Assembly (NCBI GenBank): GCA_038529265.1
Contig: JBCBDX010000016.1
Span: 1 to 33,356 of the forward strand
Length of the DNA: 33,356 nucleotides
From: JBCBDX01 sp038529265
GTDB lineage: Bacteria; Pseudomonadota; Alphaproteobacteria; Rhizobiales; Rhizobiaceae
Reading direction: 5' to 3'
The position numbers and the translations under genes were made by a program. Below, one piece after another: positions 23,687 through 32,065 of this stretch; within the stretch, counting starts at the first letter, position 1; every line of letters begins with the position of its first letter. The notes beneath the pieces were generated by a model. It was not told the origin of the DNA and made no database searches. It saw only the letters and a program-made list of their open reading frames with translations.

Positions 23687-25299
23687 CAATTAGCATCCCG
23701 AAGCATGCGACCGGCGGCCTGTAAGGCCTGAAACACGTGAAAACGCTTTTCGTGCGTATCAGCAATCGCCCCTGTTGTTGGCTTAAAAACATCGCCAAGG
23801 CTCGACATGCCCACCATCGCATCAGCAACAGTAGTGTAAGCACCGCCAGCAACAGAGCCAAGCATGGCTGAGCCCAGAAGCACCGGCTCTTCTGATCCTG
23901 GCGCTGCAATTTTAATGCACGCTGAATCCGCCAGAAGTTGCTTTACGATCGGGTTTTCGCCCGCACCACCACTTATTACCACAGTGTCGGGACTGACACC
24001 ATTATCGCGCTGCACTTCCAAAATTTGCCGGAGACCATAACCAAGGCCATACAACCCCGAAACATAAAGCGCGACCATGCTCTCAGTGCCAGTGTCCAGT
24101 GTCAGGCCTGAAACAATCGCACGCGCATCGGGGTCGGCGAATGGCGCTCTGTTACCCAGGAACTCAGGGACAACGATGGTCTGATCGATCAAATCCAGAG
24201 CATCTGACGCATCCGTTGCTCGGGCAGCAATAAGAGTCAGCAAATAATTTGGCAGCGAATATCCGTTCCTTTTGGCTTCTTCACTGATCTGTTCGTGAGC
24301 TGGATGTAATTTCAACAGATGCGCAATTGCTTCTCCTGCAGCTGATTGACCGCCTTCGCTTAGCCAAAGCCCCGGTACCATTGCCGAGTAATAAGGACCC
24401 CATACGCCCGGAACAAAAGCTTCAGAGGCATTCGACGACATGGTGCATGCGGACGTCCCAAAAACATAAGCCATTCGAGAAGAAGGCGTTCCGCCAGCTG
24501 CTCCGATTGTGCCGACGCCACCTGCATGCGCATCAATTAAACCAGCAGCGACCGGCGTACCTTTGACAAGCCCGAGATCAATGGCTGCATCTTCAGTTAG
24601 ACCATTGCCTAGCGCGGTTCCTGTATCAACAACTCTCGAGCCGATGCGTTCGAACTCATTTTCGGTCAGTTCCCGCAGACCAATCTGCTCAAAATATGAA
24701 GCGTCCCAAGAATGCTCATGGGCCATATAGGTCCACTTGCATGTAACCGTACAAACCGAACGCGCCTTATCTCCAGTAGCGCGCCATGTCAGATAGTCTG
24801 TGAGATCAAAGAAGTCCCCCGCCGCATTGAATATGTTCGGCATATTTTCCTTCAGCCAAAGAAGCTTAGGGGTTTCCATCTCTGGAGAAATTGTACCTCC
24901 GACATAATCCAAAACACGATGTCCGGTCGCATTGATCCGTGCGGCTTGGTCGGTGGCTCGATGATCCATCCAAACTATGATGTTACGCGTACTATCACCC
25001 GATTGGCTTACGGACAGCGGTCGACCTTTTTGATCGAGCACGACAAGCGAGCAAGTGGCGTCAAAGCCAATCCCACCAATTGAATTTGGTTGAACGCCCG
25101 AAAGCTCGAGCGCCTTTTTTACGGACGCGCATACGCAGGCCCAAATGTTGTCGCTTGACTGCTCAGCAATATAAGCGCCATCGCGAAACAGCTCGATGTC
25201 ATTCTTAGCCGTTCCCAGCAGCTTGCCGTCTTTATCGAAAATACCGGCACGGGCACTACCAGTCCCGACGTCAACGCCTATAAAATATTTATCAGCCAC
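23686..25299 (-). CDS. FGGY-family carbohydrate kinase (D-ribulokinase-like)
   Basis: The protein is 537 residues from a GTG at 25299, preceded by GAGAGAG; the frame extends further upstream but without a good start. The N-terminal nucleotide-binding segment is YFIGVDVGTGSARAG, followed by the FDATCSLV and WMDHRA segments, and a second domain contains GGAGENP. Length and motifs fit the FGGY ribulokinase/YpCarbK-type group. It should phosphorylate the pentulose made by the upstream dehydrogenase, giving a ribulose or xylulose phosphate for transketolase. It lies between the dehydrogenase (34 bp upstream) and the HAD gene (overlapping). It could also be specific for xylulose. Confidence 0.92.
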   Translation of the reverse strand: MADKYFIGVDVGTGSARAGIFDKDGKLLGTAKNDIELFRDGAYIAEQSSDNIWACVCASVKKALELSGVQPNSIGGIGFDATCSLVVLDQKGRPLSVSQSGDSTRNIIVWMDHRATDQAARINATGHRVLDYVGGTISPEMETPKLLWLKENMPNIFNAAGDFFDLTDYLTWRATGDKARSVCTVTCKWTYMAHEHSWDASYFEQIGLRELTENEFERIGSRVVDTGTALGNGLTEDAAIDLGLVKGTPVAAGLIDAHAGGVGTIGAAGGTPSSRMAYVFGTSACTMSSNASEAFVPGVWGPYYSAMVPGLWLSEGGQSAAGEAIAHLLKLHPAHEQISEEAKRNGYSLPNYLLTLIAARATDASDALDLIDQTIVVPEFLGNRAPFADPDARAIVSGLTLDTGTESMVALYVSGLYGLGYGLRQILEVQRDNGVSPDTVVISGGAGENPIVKQLLADSACIKIAAPGSEEPVLLGSAMLGSVAGGAYTTVADAMVGMSSLGDVFKPTTGAIADTHEKRFHVFQALQAAGRMLRDAN

Positions 25300-25333
25300 T
25301 TGTTCGCTCTCTCTGCGACTATCCAGACAAATT

Positions 25334-26062
25334 CTAAAGGTCGACGGTGTTGGGCAATACAACCAAATCGCGAATGGTCACTTTGGGATTCCGCGTCACC
25401 ATGAACATGACGCACTCAGCAACCTCAACGGGCTGCATCAAACTACCATTTGCCAAAGCTTCATCCATCTTTTCCTTGGGCCAATCATCCAGCAAGGCTG
25501 TGACAACAGGACCAGGCAAGACCGCTCCAACACGAACGCCATGTTGCGAAACCTGACGGCGAACTGTGTGCGTAAATGCCTGTACAGCATGTTTTGAAGC
25601 GGTGTAGATCGGCTCCCAGATCACCGGAACAATTCCGGCAATTGAACTTGTCATGATGATATCACCGCTCTTTTGCTCGATCATATGACCAAGAACTGCG
25701 TGCACAGTTCTAAATGCGGAATTGATATTCAAATTGAGCATTCGATCCCACTGGTCAGGATCGCCCTCCACCAGCGGACCTCCCACATAGCCCCCGGCAT
25801 TGGCGTGAAAGATATCCAATCCCCCGGCTTTCTTTAGAATTCCCGGCAGCATGGTTTTAACACTTTCCGGATCCAAAAGATCGATGACCAGTGGCTTTGC
25901 GCGTTCGCCCAGTTCAGCGCAGATTTCGGCCAGTCTCTCCTCTGCATAGTCGATCAGCACAACGGCAGCACCTGCGTCCAAGAACGATTTTGCACACTCC
26001 AAACCGATCCCTGATGCAGCGCCCGTTACGGCTGCAACTTTCCCGTCTAGTCTCCGATCCAT
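25334..26062 (-). CDS. SDR-family dehydrogenase, ribitol 2-dehydrogenase-like
   Basis: The protein is 242 residues from the ATG at 26062, just after a strong GGAGGA site; upstream in-frame starts lie too far from any ribosome site. The Rossmann motif TGAASGIG (13-20), the NAG motif (88-90) and the catalytic Ser140, Tyr153 and Lys157 are complete. It should oxidise a pentitol such as ribitol to the pentulose, the first step after import. It lies between the ABC ATPase and the FGGY kinase. About half of its first 100 residues match, without gaps, the SDR encoded at 32512-33243 outside the island, which lacks the catalytic Ser. This link between island and flank is unexpected. Confidence 0.92.
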   Translation of the reverse strand: MDRRLDGKVAAVTGAASGIGLECAKSFLDAGAAVVLIDYAEERLAEICAELGERAKPLVIDLLDPESVKTMLPGILKKAGGLDIFHANAGGYVGGPLVEGDPDQWDRMLNLNINSAFRTVHAVLGHMIEQKSGDIIMTSSIAGIVPVIWEPIYTASKHAVQAFTHTVRRQVSQHGVRVGAVLPGPVVTALLDDWPKEKMDEALANGSLMQPVEVAECVMFMVTRNPKVTIRDLVVLPNTVDL

Positions 26063-26094
26063 TTTTCCTCCAACCCCATATATTATTGTTTTTC

Positions 26095-27159
26095 TTAGTT
26101 GATCCGGCACCCATCCCCATCAAACAGATGGCACCGGCCAGGGTCGAAAGTCAGATAGATCTCGTCATCGCGATTGAATGTCCGCTCCCCCACAGCGCGT
26201 ACAGTGATCGGCCCGATGCCCTCGACATCAACATAAAGATAGGCGTCGCTACCCAACTGTTCCGCAACGGATACGACACCTCGCCAGTCGCCTTTGTCAT
26301 GGCTGTAGTTGATGTGCTCGGGGCGTATACCGACCTTCATTTTCTCGGTAAGACTTGCTTGACCGACGCCAGCAATTTTTTGACTGACCCTGCCAGCGAT
26401 TTTCACCTTGCCACCCTTGTCTGGCGCAGCAGGTACAAAGTTCATCTTTGGCGATCCGATAAAGCCTGCAACAAACTCATTGGCCGGGTTGTCGTAGAGT
26501 TCAACCGGTGTATCAAACTGCTCAACAACCCCATCACGCAGCACCACGATCCGATCTGCCATTGTCATGGCTTCCACTTGGTCGTGTGTCACGTAGATCA
26601 TGGTCGCATCCAAAGATGCATGTAACTTGATAAGTTCGATGCGCATCTGAACACGTAACGCAGCATCGAGGTTTGAAAGTGGCTCATCAAAAAGGAAGAC
26701 GGCTGGCTCTCGCACAATTGCGCGGCCGATGGCTACCCGCTGCTGCTGACCGCCGGATAGCTCTCGTGGCTTACGGTCCAAGAGTTTTTCAAGGCCCAAT
26801 ATATCTGCAGCGGCATTTACTTTCTGATCAATCTCAGCTTGTGGCAAGCCGGCAATCTTCAAGCCAAAGCCTACATTATCGCGAACCGAAATATGCGGAA
26901 ATAACGCATAGGACTGAAACACCATAGCAATTTTTCGATCAGCCGGTGCCGCATGAGTTACGTCGCGGTTGGCAATACTGATACCGCCAGACGTTAACGT
27001 CTCAAGACCCGAGATCATGCGCAGCAAAGTAGACTTTCCACAGCCGGAAGGACCAACAAAGACGACAAACTCACCCTCTTTGATGTCCAGTGAGATATCT
27101 TTGATGACGTTTACTTCGCCAAAGCTTTTTATGACATTTTGGAGTTCTATCTGCCCCAT
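26095..27159 (-). CDS. Sugar ABC transporter ATP-binding protein (MalK/UgpC family)
   Basis: The protein has 354 residues. Walker A is GPSGCGKST (about 37-45), the signature is LSGGQQQRVAIGRA, Walker B is FLFDEPLSN and the switch His lies in YVTHDQVEA. A C-terminal regulatory OB-type domain (about 240-354) is present, as in MalK/UgpC. A GGAG ribosome site precedes the ATG. It powers sugar or polyol uptake through the two permeases encoded upstream. The following gene is the dehydrogenase, so the cargo is most likely the pentitol used by that enzyme. All nucleotide-binding residues are intact. Confidence 0.94.
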   Translation of the reverse strand: MGQIELQNVIKSFGEVNVIKDISLDIKEGEFVVFVGPSGCGKSTLLRMISGLETLTSGGISIANRDVTHAAPADRKIAMVFQSYALFPHISVRDNVGFGLKIAGLPQAEIDQKVNAAADILGLEKLLDRKPRELSGGQQQRVAIGRAIVREPAVFLFDEPLSNLDAALRVQMRIELIKLHASLDATMIYVTHDQVEAMTMADRIVVLRDGVVEQFDTPVELYDNPANEFVAGFIGSPKMNFVPAAPDKGGKVKIAGRVSQKIAGVGQASLTEKMKVGIRPEHINYSHDKGDWRGVVSVAEQLGSDAYLYVDVEGIGPITVRAVGERTFNRDDEIYLTFDPGRCHLFDGDGCRIN

Positions 27160-27206
27160 TTTATGCTCCTAGAGTAGGTTCGGTGAGCGCTACGTATTTG
27201 GCCAAA

Positions 27207-28025
27207 TTAGCCATTTTTTACGGCACCCATCGTCAAGCCGGAAACGATGTGTTTTTGCATGATCAATGTAAAAATGATCGGCGGCAGTACCTGAATGACC
27301 GTGGCCGCTGATACCAGCTCCCAGTAGGTACGAGTGATGGTCGAGAATGTTGAGATGACCACTGGGAAAGTCTTAGCCTCGTTGGAGGTCAAGAACAGCG
27401 CCAACAACAGCTCATTCCATGCAAAGATGAAAACGAATGTAGAAACCGTCGCTATCCCACTTTTTGTCAGTGGCAGCGCCACTTTGTAAAAAGTCTGGAA
27501 CCAAGTGCATCCCTCAATGCGTGCTGCCTCGATAATCTCCTTCGGCAGATTGCGGAAAAAGGACATGGAGACCCAAACCGCAAAGGGCAGATTGAAGCCC
27601 GCGTACACGATGATCAACGCGGCATGACTATCCAACATTCCCAAACCGTTGAAGATCATGAAAAGAGGTACCGCGGCAGCAATTGGCGGCATCATGCGAG
27701 TTGAGAGGATCCAGTCCGCCAAGAAGTTATTGCCGGTAAATTTGAAGTTCACCAATCCGAATGCGCAGGGCAGGGCAAAGATCATGCAAACGATCGTCGC
27801 ACCAAGCGTCACGATCACCGAATTCAGCAAGAAACGCCAATTCTCACTCAACAAGGTCGTAAAGTTCTCGATGTAGGTGAAGTCAGGAAGCCAGACTGGC
27901 GGGATCGAGTAGATGTCGACCGGCGTCTTAAAAGCTCCCATAAACATCCACAAAATCGGGACGATAAATATCAGCATGATAACGGTAGCCGCCGAGAGAG
28001 CTGCAATGTTGTTCTTATTATCCAT
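27207..28025 (-). CDS. Sugar ABC transporter permease (MalG family)
   Basis: This 272-residue inner-membrane permease has six expected helices. The cytoplasmic EAA loop reads EAARIEGCTWFQTFYKVALP, where the ATPase docks. It overlaps the upstream permease gene by 8 bp, the usual MalF-MalG coupling. It forms the heterodimeric channel with its partner and imports the sugar or polyol delivered by the binding protein of the same operon. Confidence 0.94.
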   Translation of the reverse strand: MDNKNNIAALSAATVIMLIFIVPILWMFMGAFKTPVDIYSIPPVWLPDFTYIENFTTLLSENWRFLLNSVIVTLGATIVCMIFALPCAFGLVNFKFTGNNFLADWILSTRMMPPIAAAVPLFMIFNGLGMLDSHAALIIVYAGFNLPFAVWVSMSFFRNLPKEIIEAARIEGCTWFQTFYKVALPLTKSGIATVSTFVFIFAWNELLLALFLTSNEAKTFPVVISTFSTITRTYWELVSAATVIQVLPPIIFTLIMQKHIVSGLTMGAVKNG

Positions 28026-28935
28026 TTTGCATCTTTCTCAGGAAGCTCACCGCGATTGTGGTCACGAAAATACTGATAATAAGGATGACGACCGCGGCGG
28101 CGGATCCATAGCCCACGTTGAAGAACGCAAACTGTTGCCGGTAGGTGAAGTACGTCAGCAGTTCCGTTGAATCGCCGGGACCGCCGCGCGTGGTTATATA
28201 AACGAGATCAAAAAGCTTCAAATTATCGATAACACGTAAGATGATGCCGATCAGGATAACGTCCTTGATCGCCGGCAGCTCGATATAGCGCGCTACGTGG
28301 TACCATTTGGCGTTTTCAAGTGCTGCTGCTTCGTAGAGCGATGATGGAATTGAGACCAGACCCGCCAACATCAACAACATCATAAACGGCGTCCACTGCC
28401 AGACGTTAATCGCTATGATGGAGCCTAATGCAAGGCTAGGATTGCCAAACCACGAAATGGGTTCGATACCAACGCCTGACAAAATGTAGTTTAATATACC
28501 GAGCGTCGGGTTCATGATATAGCTGAAGATCAGCGCGACACACAAAGGCGTAATCATCATCGGCAAAATCGACATTGATCGTAAGAAAAAGCCCGCCCGA
28601 TTGTCTTTCAATGACAAGAATATTTTTGCGCAGAAAAAGGCGAGTATGACTTCGAAAATAATCGACGTGGTTGTCAGAACCGTCGTGTTCCAGATTGATG
28701 CAAGAAACACCTCGTCCTGAAAAAGCTGCTTATAATTATCAAATCCAACAAAGAATTTTCTATGCAAGCGCGTCAGCTTGGCCTGAAAAAAGCTCAAGTA
28801 AACGGAATAAACAAACGGAAATACGCTCATAAACATCAGATAGACGACAGCAGGGGCAATAAACGCCGTCTTAATCCAGCGTTCGCTTATCGCTTCCCCT
28901 TCGACTGTGTGAGCTTTGGTGCTTGAACTTGACAC
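28018..28935 (-). CDS. Sugar ABC transporter permease (MalF/UgpA family)
   Basis: The protein has 305 residues. A soluble N-terminus of about 20 residues is followed by six membrane helices. The EAA loop EAAALENAKWYHVARYIELP lies near the C-terminal third. It is the partner of the MalG-type permease, with overlapping ends. A GC-rich hairpin separates it from the binding-protein gene upstream, a common way to keep more binding protein than membrane components. It is complete and of usual length for the short MalF group. Confidence 0.94.
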   Translation of the reverse strand: MSSSSTKAHTVEGEAISERWIKTAFIAPAVVYLMFMSVFPFVYSVYLSFFQAKLTRLHRKFFVGFDNYKQLFQDEVFLASIWNTTVLTTTSIIFEVILAFFCAKIFLSLKDNRAGFFLRSMSILPMMITPLCVALIFSYIMNPTLGILNYILSGVGIEPISWFGNPSLALGSIIAINVWQWTPFMMLLMLAGLVSIPSSLYEAAALENAKWYHVARYIELPAIKDVILIGIILRVIDNLKLFDLVYITTRGGPGDSTELLTYFTYRQQFAFFNVGYGSAAAVVILIISIFVTTIAVSFLRKMQNG

Positions 28936-28964
28936 TTCTTTTATCCGAAATCTTGGCTTGGTGT

Positions 28965-28989
28965 GGGCGCCCCGACAAACGGAGCGCCC
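28965..28989 (-). terminator. Attenuator/mRNA-stabilising hairpin between binding protein and permease
   Basis: GGGCGC pairs with GCGCCC (28965-28970 with 28984-28989), with an inner CCG-ACAAA-CGG stem. It lacks a strong T-run, so partial termination or 3' protection of the binding-protein message is more likely than full termination. Confidence 0.6.
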
Positions 28990-28997
28990 TCATTATA

Positions 28998-30350
28998 TTA
29001 GCGAAGCAGGCCCTCTGATTTGAGAACACGCTCAACGTTTTCGTTGGCTTTGTCCAAAGCTTCCTGAACTGGCTCTTCACCGATAATCGCACGGTTCACT
29101 TCAAGACCGATCGCATCGATAACCTGGAATGTACCTGGGTAGCGAGGACGACCATCAGGCCATGCAGCTTTCGCTGAGTCATACAGCGTCTGTGTCCAGA
29201 ACTGCTCCGCATTGATCTGCTCGTCCTGGAAAGCCGAGTGGCGTGAAGGAGGGCCACCTGCGAGGACGAACTTCTTGTGTGTCTCTGGCGAGGAAAACCA
29301 CTTTACGAAGTCCCAAGCAGCATCTTTGTTTTTAGAATGTGCGTTGATGCACAAAATCCAACCACCAACTGGAGGTACAGATGTCTCGCCTTCAGCGTGC
29401 GGGAACATGGCAACACCGAACTTTCCGTTCACTTTTGACAAGTCAGGATCCGTGAACAGTGGGGTACGTACTGACCAGTTATTGATCATGGCAACCTTGC
29501 CCTGTGTGAACGCATTTGCGCGCTCGTCCCAAGCAAAGTTCTCGACACCGGGAGGTCCGTACTGGGATATCTCCTTGAAGAATTCGACCATTTTTACACC
29601 CTCTTCAGAGTTAATGGTCGGTGCCAGGTCACCGTAGACATCGGTTGAACCAATGAAGTTTGATTTCCAAGGGCTGCCACCAGCTGAGTAAATCCACTCA
29701 AAATACTGCTGGCCTGCAGCAGCACCACGCTGGAAGTTCATCGCCATGCCGCCTTCCAACTCAGGGAAGTCCTCGTTGTCTTTGAAGACCTTTGCGGCGG
29801 CGAGCATGTCATCAAATGTCTTAGGTGGCTCCAGACCGGCTTGCTCGAAGAGGTCTGTACGATAATGCAGCATGTGCCAATAGCCTGCAATTGGCAGACA
29901 CTGAAGCGTACCATTCCAAGTAGCCTGACCGGCAAAGGACTCTACATAGTCGTCCATAGCAATGATCTTTGGATCAGTTGCGTTCACGCGGTCTTCAACT
30001 GCTTCAATACAGCCGGATTCAGCAAATTCTCCAACCCAGATGCCGTCGATGAACAATACATCATATGTATCGTCTCTTTGGCTGCAGTTGAGAACTTGCT
30101 TCTCGTAAAGGCCGCCATATCCCAGGTCGTCCTTTGATACGTTAGCGCCAGTAACATCACTGAATTCGCCCATGATCTCACCAAGTGCTTTGGTGAATGG
30201 GTCGTTGATCAGCTGAATACGCAAGTCAACGCCATCATGGTTGCCCAGCTCACTTGACCAATCAACAGCGTGACCTTCTGCATAAGCACTTCCGCCCATG
30301 GCAGCGCTCACCAATGCAATTGCACAAGTTGTTTTCAGAAACTTCTTCAT
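28998..30350 (-). CDS. Extracellular solute-binding protein, sugar/polyol type (family 1)
   Basis: This 450-residue periplasmic protein has a signal peptide: KKFLK at the start, then a hydrophobic stretch, with likely cleavage after SAYA (about 24). The mature part is a MalE-like fold with the typical GQATWNGTLQCLP and YWHMLHYRTDLFEQAG segments and a C-terminal FVKWFSSPETHKKF region. The ATG follows a strong GGAGGAG ribosome site. It captures the sugar or polyol for the MalFGK-type importer encoded downstream and is the first structural gene after the LacI gene. The ligand is inferred from the operon to be a pentitol; other polyols are possible. Confidence 0.93.
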   Translation of the reverse strand: MKKFLKTTCAIALVSAAMGGSAYAEGHAVDWSSELGNHDGVDLRIQLINDPFTKALGEIMGEFSDVTGANVSKDDLGYGGLYEKQVLNCSQRDDTYDVLFIDGIWVGEFAESGCIEAVEDRVNATDPKIIAMDDYVESFAGQATWNGTLQCLPIAGYWHMLHYRTDLFEQAGLEPPKTFDDMLAAAKVFKDNEDFPELEGGMAMNFQRGAAAGQQYFEWIYSAGGSPWKSNFIGSTDVYGDLAPTINSEEGVKMVEFFKEISQYGPPGVENFAWDERANAFTQGKVAMINNWSVRTPLFTDPDLSKVNGKFGVAMFPHAEGETSVPPVGGWILCINAHSKNKDAAWDFVKWFSSPETHKKFVLAGGPPSRHSAFQDEQINAEQFWTQTLYDSAKAAWPDGRPRYPGTFQVIDAIGLEVNRAIIGEEPVQEALDKANENVERVLKSEGLLR

Positions 30351-30502
30351 TTTCTCCTCCGTTTCCTTTCATTTGCGGTTCGTTGAACCTTACGGCGCGT
30401 AGATGCACCTGTCCTGTTCACTGAAGCGTCGCTCCAATGCTCAGAATTCCAATCGGGTTAGATATGCGGCTTAGAAGTTCACCTTCTTAACCGGTTGCGC
30501 GC
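30351..30502. promoter_or_regulatory. Intergenic region between lacI-type gene and binding-protein gene
   Basis: This 152-bp gap contains GGTTC-GTT-GAACC (about 30376-30388) and TTAACCGGTTGC (30487-30498). The second resembles the LacI-type operator found upstream of the regulator gene. It probably holds the promoter for the transport and catabolism genes. Confidence 0.45.
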
Positions 30503-31573
30503 CTATCGACCGCCTGCTTTTTCTTTTAGCCCGTATCCTCGGGTCATTTCCCTATCGCCCCAGTATTCAGTGTTCTTGCTCTGCTCGACGGCAGAATCTC
30601 GTATGATTAGTTCGCATTCGAGAACAGCGTTAACCACTGCCCCTTCCTGCCCGCCTATCCGGCTCATCAGCTGTTTCCAAACGCTTGCAGCAATTGCTTC
30701 AATTGGCTGCCTGATGGCCGTAATCTTCGTGCGTCTCGCCGACATCCATGCGTAATCGTCAAACCCAACAACAGAAATCGCTTCCGGCATCTCGATGTGT
30801 CGGTCGGCCAGAAACTTTAAGACTGCCAACGTGGTCATATCGTTGGTCGCAAATATTGCCGTAGGCGCCTCGTTTTGATCGAACCAATGGGCCAGCTCGG
30901 CGCTGCCATGTTCCGGATCTGAACCCAGTTCGGCAATTCTCGTGGAGCCGCCAAACCTCTCAATACCCACCTGCACACCTTCAGCCCGGCGACGAATTGG
31001 CGTGAGCGCCATATCGGATGCGGCGATCAGTATGTTTTTGTGCCCAAGCTTACCGAGCAGATCAGCAGCTTTCTCTCCAGCTTTCAGATTATTGATGGAA
31101 ACCGTGTCCACCACGTCAAATTCCGAAACGCGGTCCACGACAATCGTCGGCGGTAGATCACGGTCATGCAGTCGGCTTGGGAGGCTGTCACTGCATGGAA
31201 TAACAATTGCGCCGGCGGGCTCCCAGGCAAGAAGTGCATTCAGCCTGCCTTCTTCAACTTCGATATCATCGTCTGAGTTACCCACGATGATCTCATAGCC
31301 TTCTTGGCGAGCCAGCTGCTCCACCTCAGTTACGATAGAAGTAAAGAATGGGTCAGAAAGATCTGGGACAAGAATGATGACAACGCTACTGCGACCCGAG
31401 CGGAGCAAAGACGCCGCTTTGTTAACTCGATAACCAAGCTCGGTAGCAACTGTACGAACCCTCTCAGCCAGCTCTTTGTTCACCGGTTTCTTGCCGGTAA
31501 AAACATTTGAAACAGTAGCTGTTGAGACACCCGCCGCTATCGCAACGTCTTTAATAGATATTTTTCTTGTCAT
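30503..31573 (-). CDS. LacI-family transcriptional repressor
   Basis: The protein has 356 residues. The N-terminal helix-turn-helix reads SIKDVAIAAGVSTATVSNVF with the hinge helix typical of LacI. The C-terminal part is a periplasmic-binding-like sensor domain (about 65-335) with NSDDDIEVE and VVGFDDYAW segments. The ATG follows GGGAGGAA. It should bind the sugar or a phosphorylated product and release operators, turning on the importer and catabolic genes. A tandem pair of CG-centred palindromes lies just upstream. It is the first gene of the leftward operon and the last island gene before the B7 border. Confidence 0.94.
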   Translation of the reverse strand: MTRKISIKDVAIAAGVSTATVSNVFTGKKPVNKELAERVRTVATELGYRVNKAASLLRSGRSSVVIILVPDLSDPFFTSIVTEVEQLARQEGYEIIVGNSDDDIEVEEGRLNALLAWEPAGAIVIPCSDSLPSRLHDRDLPPTIVVDRVSEFDVVDTVSINNLKAGEKAADLLGKLGHKNILIAASDMALTPIRRRAEGVQVGIERFGGSTRIAELGSDPEHGSAELAHWFDQNEAPTAIFATNDMTTLAVLKFLADRHIEMPEAISVVGFDDYAWMSARRTKITAIRQPIEAIAASVWKQLMSRIGGQEGAVVNAVLECELIIRDSAVEQSKNTEYWGDREMTRGYGLKEKAGGR

Positions 31574-31597
31574 TATTCCTCCCGCAAACGCTCAACC

Positions 31598-31632
31598 GAG
31601 GTTAAACGTTTAACATTTAAACGTTTAACCTC
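31598..31632. promoter_or_regulatory. Tandem LacI-type operators
   Basis: A perfect 14-bp palindrome GTTAAACGTTTAAC (31601-31614) is followed by TTAAACGTTTAA (31617-31628). The pair forms a nearly symmetrical 35-bp unit starting 25 bp upstream of the LacI-family gene. The central CG and A/T-rich arms are typical of this family. Confidence 0.8.
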
Positions 31633-31900
31633 GATGGCCTATGCTGTCAATGCTACCTGCCGCGAGTTTTTTCGTTTGGAATCATATATTTGGAAGACAC
31701 CGACAATTTTTTGTTGCCCTTATCCAGTCACTGAAACCAAACGACATAAGCATAACACAGGTTAATCTGCGCCTGTGAAATCACACTTTTCAATTCATTC
31801 GTTTGTACGTTTCTGCTTTTGTGCATTGCAACAACAGAGACCCCATCCACGCTAAACAAAACTACATATGAAGGCACGAACAATCACACACTACATCAAT
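31633..31900. other. Right junction zone of the island, no gene
   Basis: I see no convincing coding sequence here. The left part must contain the bacterial promoter side. By about 31880 the AC-rich leader (CACACACTACATCAAT) typical of spacers before B hairpins is present. The change from island to cassette DNA should lie in this stretch, but no direct repeat or attachment site stands out. Confidence 0.5.
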
Positions 31901-31982
31901 ATACATCCTGCCCATTCCCCCAACCGTCTGACGGGTCCCGGGTCCCCGAAGGGGGAGGGAGCCAGACGGTTGGGGGAATGGG
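31899..31982. repeat. B-type hairpin B7 (right border of the bacterial island)
   Basis: The leader ATATACATCCTGCC is followed by a perfect 20-bp stem (31911-31930 with 31963-31982). The inner part GGGTCCCGGGTCCCCGAAGGGGG resembles B6. This is the normal partner of A7, but the two are separated by 23.8 kb. Confidence 0.92.
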
Positions 31983-32065
31983 GGCAAAGGAATGATGCCG
32001 ACCATGGCTAATTGCTACAGCTAGAGACCACTCATTTGGGTATAACAGGCATCTATAGCGTTACT

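Larger units (their letters stand above)
8098..31900. other. Bacterial catabolic island lying in the A7-B7 spacer
   Basis: All 21 genes here are ordinary bacterial families in bacterial operon layout: many have ribosome binding sites, several overlap by 4-8 bp, and some start with GTG or TTG. No A or B hairpin occurs inside. Elsewhere in the window, A-to-B spacers are 85-160 bp. The exact junctions are not visible; they must lie in about 8098-8223 on the left and about 31633-31870 on the right, where the AC-rich B leader resumes. No integrase or transposase is seen. Confidence 0.75.

Noticed and set aside
8098..31900. Insertion sequence or integrase as carrier of the island
   Set aside because: No transposase, integrase, terminal inverted repeats of known type or tRNA gene is seen.
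176..31982. Hairpins as ordinary intrinsic terminators
   Set aside because: They lack T-runs, occur upstream as well as downstream of genes, and keep a fixed orientation whichever strand is coding.
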